A stretch of 64,000 nt of DNA, from positions 45,214,496-45,278,495 of the forward strand of contig OX352774.1 in NCBI GenBank assembly GCA_947095535.1, written 5' to 3'. Below are positions 59,498-64,000 of the stretch, one piece after another; the stretch's first letter is position 1; each line of letters begins with the position of its first letter. This DNA comes from Poecilobothrus nobilitatus (lineage: Eukaryota; Arthropoda; Insecta; Diptera; Dolichopodidae). Position numbers and translations under genes: made by a program. The notes under the pieces were generated by a model. That model had not been told where the DNA came from, ran no database searches, and saw only the letters and a list, made by a program, of their open reading frames with translations.

Positions 59498-59976
59498 TAT
59501 ACTGCCGAATAACGGGCACGAGATTTTAAGATAACATTAGATATCATGTAACTAGTATTTAGTGACTTCACAATTCAACATTTATATCAATTATTATTTT
59601 TTTATAAGAAATCTCCAAAAGAGCTTAATAACTCGTATTATATTATTGTATCATCCCAAGATGATATTTACGGGTTTATCAGATTAATTAATATGTGAAT
59701 ATCATTTTTTTTAACTAATATCAGATTTTCTAGTAAACCTTTTTTATTTTTATAAGTTTTTTCTTTCATAATATAAGGAATATCTTTAAAAATTATCTAC
59801 AATTAAATTATCTACGTAAAATTGATAATTTAAAAAACGATAGGATATGCACTCTACCATTAAATAATTATAATAGTTTCGGCCACAAGGTAGCATTTGT
59901 ACAAGGTATAATACCATATAATATACTCGGAAACTTGACATCGTTCTAAAGCTCGTATCCATCATTTGGCAGTATA
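59498..59976. mobile_element. MITE-like element, TIR ATACTGCC
   Basis: The left end ATACTGCCGAATAACGGGCA (59499) continuing CGAG, and the reverse complement of the right end ATACTGCCAAATGATGGATA continuing CGAG, match at 19 of 24 positions. TATA stands at both outer borders and could be the target duplication. No ORF in the 480-base interior. Superfamily not assigned. Confidence 0.5.
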
Positions 59977-60295
59977 ATTACTATTGTTATAATATCAAAA
60001 TTCGTATATAGACACCTATCATTTGATTATCTTTAATTACGTGGTAAAATTATTGTCAAGAAATATGGTAGCATTTTTTATTTATTTTGAACTTATTTTT
60101 TTTTTTATCATATATTCGATTGTTTTCCACCTATTGCGGAACACCCTATATTTTCAATAATTTAAATATATAACGTTTTATTTAAACCCGTTTAATATAA
60201 ATATCTGTTATTTGCTAACCGTGTAACTGAACTTTCCTAAACTAATTATAATGATTTTTAATTTTTTTTTAATTTTCAAACGAATGTACCGACTT
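59977..60295. other. AT-rich non-coding sequence
   Basis: Nothing recognised. Confidence 0.4.
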
Positions 60296-61413
60296 ATTTA
60301 TACCCTACACCTAAAAAATTCAAATTAAATTAAAAATCCATAAGTTATTTTAGTTAGGTATTTAATATAACTAAGCTAAAAAAATAAATGCTTTTACAAC
60401 CTTTGTACAAAATTTCAGATTTCTATCTTTATTAAATTCGAAAATATGCTTGCTAGGTCTTGGGAAGTGTGTGGAGGCACGCGGACCACCACCCCAATTC
60501 ATCTCAAATTTTAGAGACATCAACAGGGTAGAACATTTTTATATCAAATTTCAAGTTTATATATTTATTAATTTCGAAGATATGCTTGTTTGCTCTTAGG
60601 AGTTGTGTGGCAGATACCCGAACAACCATTCTAATTCATCTTAAATTTTGGACAAATCAGGGACTCAGGAAACAACACCCTAGTACCAAACTTGAAGTTT
60701 CTATCTTTATTAATTTCGAAGATATGCTTGTTCGGTTTTGGGAGTTGTATGGGAGGTACCCGAACGACAATTCCAATTCATCTCAAATTTTAGGCAAATC
60801 AGGGATTTAGGAAACAGCACTCTCGTATCAAATTTGAAGTTCCTATCTTTATTAATTTCGAAGATATGCTTGTTCGGTTTTGGGAGTTGTATGGGAGGTA
60901 CCCGAACAGCTCCTCCAATTCATCTCAAGTTTTTGGACAAATCAGGGATTCAGGAAACAACATCCTAGTACCAAATTTGAAGTTTCTATCTTTATTAATC
61001 TCGAATATATGCTTGTTCGGTTTTGGAATTTCTATGGGAGGTACCCGAACAACCACTCCAATTCATCTCAAATTTTTGGGGATATCAGTTTCTATCTTTA
61101 TTAATTTCGAAGATATGCGTATTCGGTTTTGGGAGTTGTATGGGAGGTACTCGAACGCATGGTCCGATTTCGCCCATTTACAATCCCCGTCTTACCTTAG
61201 TCATTGTTAACCTACAGTATAAATTTCATGAAGATAGCATCATTATTTTCTGAGTTATCGTGCGTACGGACGGACGGACATCGCTAAATCGACTCAGACG
61301 GTGATCCTGATTCAGAATATATATACATGTCTATACCTAACTCGCTTGCTTTTGGTGGTTACAAACACCATACCAAAGTAATATACCCTATACTTAATGT
61401 GTAGGGTATAAAA
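60296..61413 (-). mobile_element. HINE-like family C element
   Basis: On the minus strand it begins TTATACCCTACACATTAAGT with hairpin partner ATAGGGTATA, then GGTGTTTGTAACCACC, AGCGAGTTAGGTATAG and ATGTCCGTCCGTCCGTACGC. The same order occurs at the family A and B 5' ends. The opposite end has the inverted GTGTAGGGTATAAA (60296-60309). The 3' stem-loop and CTTCCTCGTT terminus of families A and B are not recognisable here, so the 3' border is approximate. The middle is a tandem array (separate entry). Confidence 0.65.
60400..61200 (+). repeat. ~142-bp tandem array inside family C element
   Basis: Six occurrences of TATGCTTG-type sequence start at 60445, 60581, 60723, 60865, 61008 and 61114 (last TATGCGTA), spaced 136, 142, 142, 143 and 106 bases. 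Each unit carries TATCTTTATTAATTTCGAAG, TTGGGAGTTGTATGGGAGGT and CCAATTCATCTCAAATTTT. The five overlapping frames of 74-114 codons between 60586 and 61253 are translations of this array. Their 'MGVVWEVPE' and 'MLVRFWELYGRYP' repeats are array artefacts, not proteins. Confidence 0.85.
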
Positions 61414-62296
61414 AAAGAAAATTAGTTACAAGGTCAATTAATTTAAGAGACGTGCCGTTAAAAATACCACTCGATATTTAAATGTAGCTAAGAAAATACA
61501 TATAGGTACAAACAATTTTCTTAAAAATTCTCTTACTTTTCAAATTTTAGAAAATTTTGTGATTTTATAAAGGGTATATTTATTTTGTTTTTTTTTCAAA
61601 AATCAAAAGTGAAACATAACAAGTATTATTTCCCACATAGATTATACCAATAAGTTATTATTATTTATACCAATAGACAAAAAAAAAATTTTTAAAATCA
61701 ATAGAAAATTAGTTTTTTGTAGCACTACGAATAATTCACTGTATAATCCGATTTTCTTGGTGAAATTCAGTCAATATCTTTGTGGACATATTGAGAGTTT
61801 TGAAAGTTATTATCTGAGAAGATTATCAGCTATACAGCTTCACAAAGACGGAAGCTAAGTTCAAAATTTTCATCTCCGCAATAAAACCTATGCGACATAT
61901 TTGTTATTTTCTTTTCTTATTCTTTTGAAATAGCAATTTGAGTAATATAATGTTATCTTCTTGAATTTTGTGTGTATGATCTCTTGGTATTTTACCCTTT
62001 GTTTAAGGAATTCTAGAACAAATAGTTATTTTAGCACTTTCAGTAATATTTTTCTTAGCAGAAACTCAAAAAATCGTTTATGACTTTCTAATTGAATTGA
62101 AAATACTGTCCTGAAAAGTAGGATTTCATATTCCTAATAATTAATTTAGAAAAATAATTAATTTAGAAAAAGGAAATAATATTACATCAGAATGACAAAT
62201 GAATCATAAGTGCTACATAATATTTAGCAAAAAATCACTATAAAACCTAAAAATATGCAATCCTTCTATAATTATTTTGATCTATACGATTTTATT
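61414..62296. other. AT-rich non-coding sequence
   Basis: No gene or repeat recognised. Confidence 0.4.
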
Positions 62297-62563
62297 TGGA
62301 ATTTTTTAGGGACTAACCGAAGTAGTGTGGGTTCGATTCCTGCACAGGTCGTAAGTGTTTTTTCTTTACATACCCCCTTACGACCAAATATAATGTAAAT
62401 ATATAGTATATAATATAAACAAAATAAATAATATAAGTAATTAATTTAATAATAGTATAAAAACCTATAATGGCCTTAGTAGCCGATGGTTCAATAATAT
62501 TGCATTACATTTATGTATGTAATATTAATATAAATAAATAAATAAATAAATGGAATTTTTTAG
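62297..62563 (+). mobile_element. SINE S4 with 13-bp target-site duplication
   Basis: TGGAATTTTTTAG at 62297-62309 is repeated exactly at 62551-62563, flanking an element of about 241 bases (62310-62550). The head GGACTAACCGAAGTAGTG with GTGGGTTCGATTCCTGCAC is a pol III B-box-type promoter. The body includes ATGGCCTTAGTAGCCGATGG, and the 3' tail is (AAAT)n at 62531-62550. A microsatellite tail and a 13-base duplication are the hallmarks of LINE-mobilised SINEs. It is not the same family as S1-S3. Confidence 0.8.
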
Positions 62564-64000
62564 AAAACCAATTAAACCAATTTTTGCATACAAAGTTGCG
62601 CCAAATAAAACCAAAGACACAGTTTTATATTTATTTTTACGCTCGATTCTCTTTGAATGAGTGCTAACTGCTATTTGAATTTTCTAGTATAGCCTAGTAT
62701 AGATAGAAAATTGTGTTCTGCGAGTACGAACAGCTTCCACAACAGGTACGTATACAACAGGTTCAATATTCAAAATAAATTCTTCATTTTTATTTTCACA
62801 TTAAATGCTGTAAGCAAGTTACGAATACAAATTTACCAAAGGATATATTCATTTTTAACAAAATTCGTAATAGAATCTAATAATGGTCATCATTTATTCA
62901 CTTCATTTGTAATATTAATAATATTTTAATTTATTTTTTTAATTTAATTATTAACAAATCGACACGGAATTTTTGCAAGTAAATTTTCTTTAAAAGTACA
63001 CGTTTTATATGTTATATATAGGTAAGACATTTTTAAGGGTGTCAACTTCGAAAAAAAAAATAAATCATTACACATAATTAGGCGAATCGTTTTAAAACGG
63101 GGTGTGAAGAAAAATTTTATCAAATCATTGGTTGTCATTTAATTTTATAAGGTTAATCTTCTAATAAAAAACAAATTACAACTATAGTCAAAAAAAAATG
63201 AATTAAAAATTATTGAGACGACGATTGAGTAGTCATTTGATAAATAAAACAATTAGGATTCATACGACCATAGTTGTCATAAGTGGCAACGTGGCAACCT
63301 GAAAATGGAATATCCTATACGCCAATTTAATGGAAGAATATAATGCATTTGGGGATATAAATAGGAGTTTATATTACAAAAAGATATAAAACAATCAATC
63401 TCAAACAATCTCGATCAAAATTGTAAAGTTAGTTTTAGTTAGATATTTTTTTTTTTTTTGTATTTTCCACTATCTTTAAAATTACATTTAACCATAATGA
63501 ATCTTCTTGTGTAAACTGCTAATTATTGCATATCATATCCATACTAATCATACTAGTATAATACTGTATAATTATTTTTTAAAAATTTAAGATATGAAGA
63601 GTGATAATTATTTAAAATTTTAAAATACGAATATACAAACCATCCAATATACAAACACATAATAAACCAACACAGAAAAGAAAAAACCGAAATTCTGATT
63701 TTTCAAATATTTTTAACAATTTCAGCATTTTTCAAACAAAATATTTTTATGTCATTTAAAATTAGCATTATATCATAAATTTTTTTAACAAATCTGCACA
63801 TTCCAACCAAAAAAAAAAAAAAACAACGATTCATTCTATATAAAGATAATTTTCAAATAATTATTTTCGCGTTTCTCATTTTTGCATAAAAAAAAAAAAA
63901 CCTGAAAGAAAAAAAAAATATTAATGATAATTTTTACCTACGTACCATACCATTTTAATTTTTTTTTTTTTTTTATTTGCTTTTTCTTTTGAAAAATTTA
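62564..64000. other. AT-rich non-coding flank
   Basis: No gene supported. The frames at 62711-62929 (+) and 62944-63138 (-) have no recognisable motif. A less AT-rich patch at 63255-63365 has no ORF of note. The window ends in A/T runs. Confidence 0.45.

Noticed and set aside
60586..61253. Five overlapping ORFs of 74-114 codons with repeated peptides (VVWEVPE, FWELYGRYP)
   Set aside because: They read the ~142-bp tandem array of a non-coding element in several frames; the repeated peptides follow from the DNA repeats.

Overview
This is a strongly AT-rich, non-coding stretch of eukaryotic nuclear DNA, almost certainly from an insect. I found no intact host gene, no rRNA, no intact tRNA and no CRISPR array. 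Most open reading frames of 60-100 codons are chance ORFs in A/T runs or lie inside non-coding transposons. The window reads as a large intron or intergenic region colonised by mobile elements. A dipteran host is the best guess, because the commonest repeats have the layout of Drosophila INE-1/DINE-1 elements (Helentron-associated interspersed elements, HINEs). That comparison is from memory, and the host assignment is tentative.

The dominant content is a superfamily of non-autonomous, rolling-circle-type elements that carry no protein gene. The 5' end begins TTATACCC and folds into a short hairpin. Next come a block containing TTTGTAACACC, a GGATCGG motif and CATGTCCGTCC-type microsatellites. 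In families A and B the 3' end has the inverted copy GGGTAT, a stem-loop and the terminus CTTCCTCGTT. Family A has seven copies: 16.6-18.2 kb (-), 21.6-23.2 kb (+), 31.5-32.9 kb (-), 39.9-40.1 kb (- fragment), 41.9-43.4 kb (+), 43.7-45.3 kb (+) and 53.0-54.2 kb (+). Family B lies at 36.5-37.3 kb (-), 49.9-51.1 kb (-), 56.5-58.9 kb (+), plus a scrap at 29.1 kb. Family C lies at 60.3-61.4 kb (-). A related repeat, D, shares internal modules with one A copy and lies at 6.7, 12.3, 20.2, 39.1 and 51.2 kb. Two copies have expanded internally into tandem arrays: B at 56.5 kb with 259-bp and 307-bp periods, and C with a period of about 142 bp.

Other mobile DNA includes a LINE reverse-transcriptase pseudogene interrupted by the A copy at 21.6-23.2 kb. 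The two LINE halves flank that copy in register and record the empty site. There are three smaller, decayed LINE fragments (9.3, 38.3 and 46.0 kb). There are three copies of a tRNA-derived SINE (0.8, 40.6 and 46.8 kb), and a different SINE at 62.3 kb with a perfect 13-bp target duplication. Three MITE-like inverted-repeat elements lie at 1.2, 59.0 and 59.5 kb.

Items not explained by known repeats are a perfect 26-bp hairpin at 35.44-35.50 kb, an apparently identical 212-bp tandem duplication at 45.4-45.8 kb, and a few exon-like islands. The islands lie at 2.53-2.71 kb, 31.26-31.34 kb, 34.0-34.2 kb and 34.56-34.76 kb, and none is proven. The remaining sequence is A/T homopolymer, TA microsatellite and unrecognised AT-rich DNA. 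I did not find the autonomous Helentron that would mobilise the HINEs.
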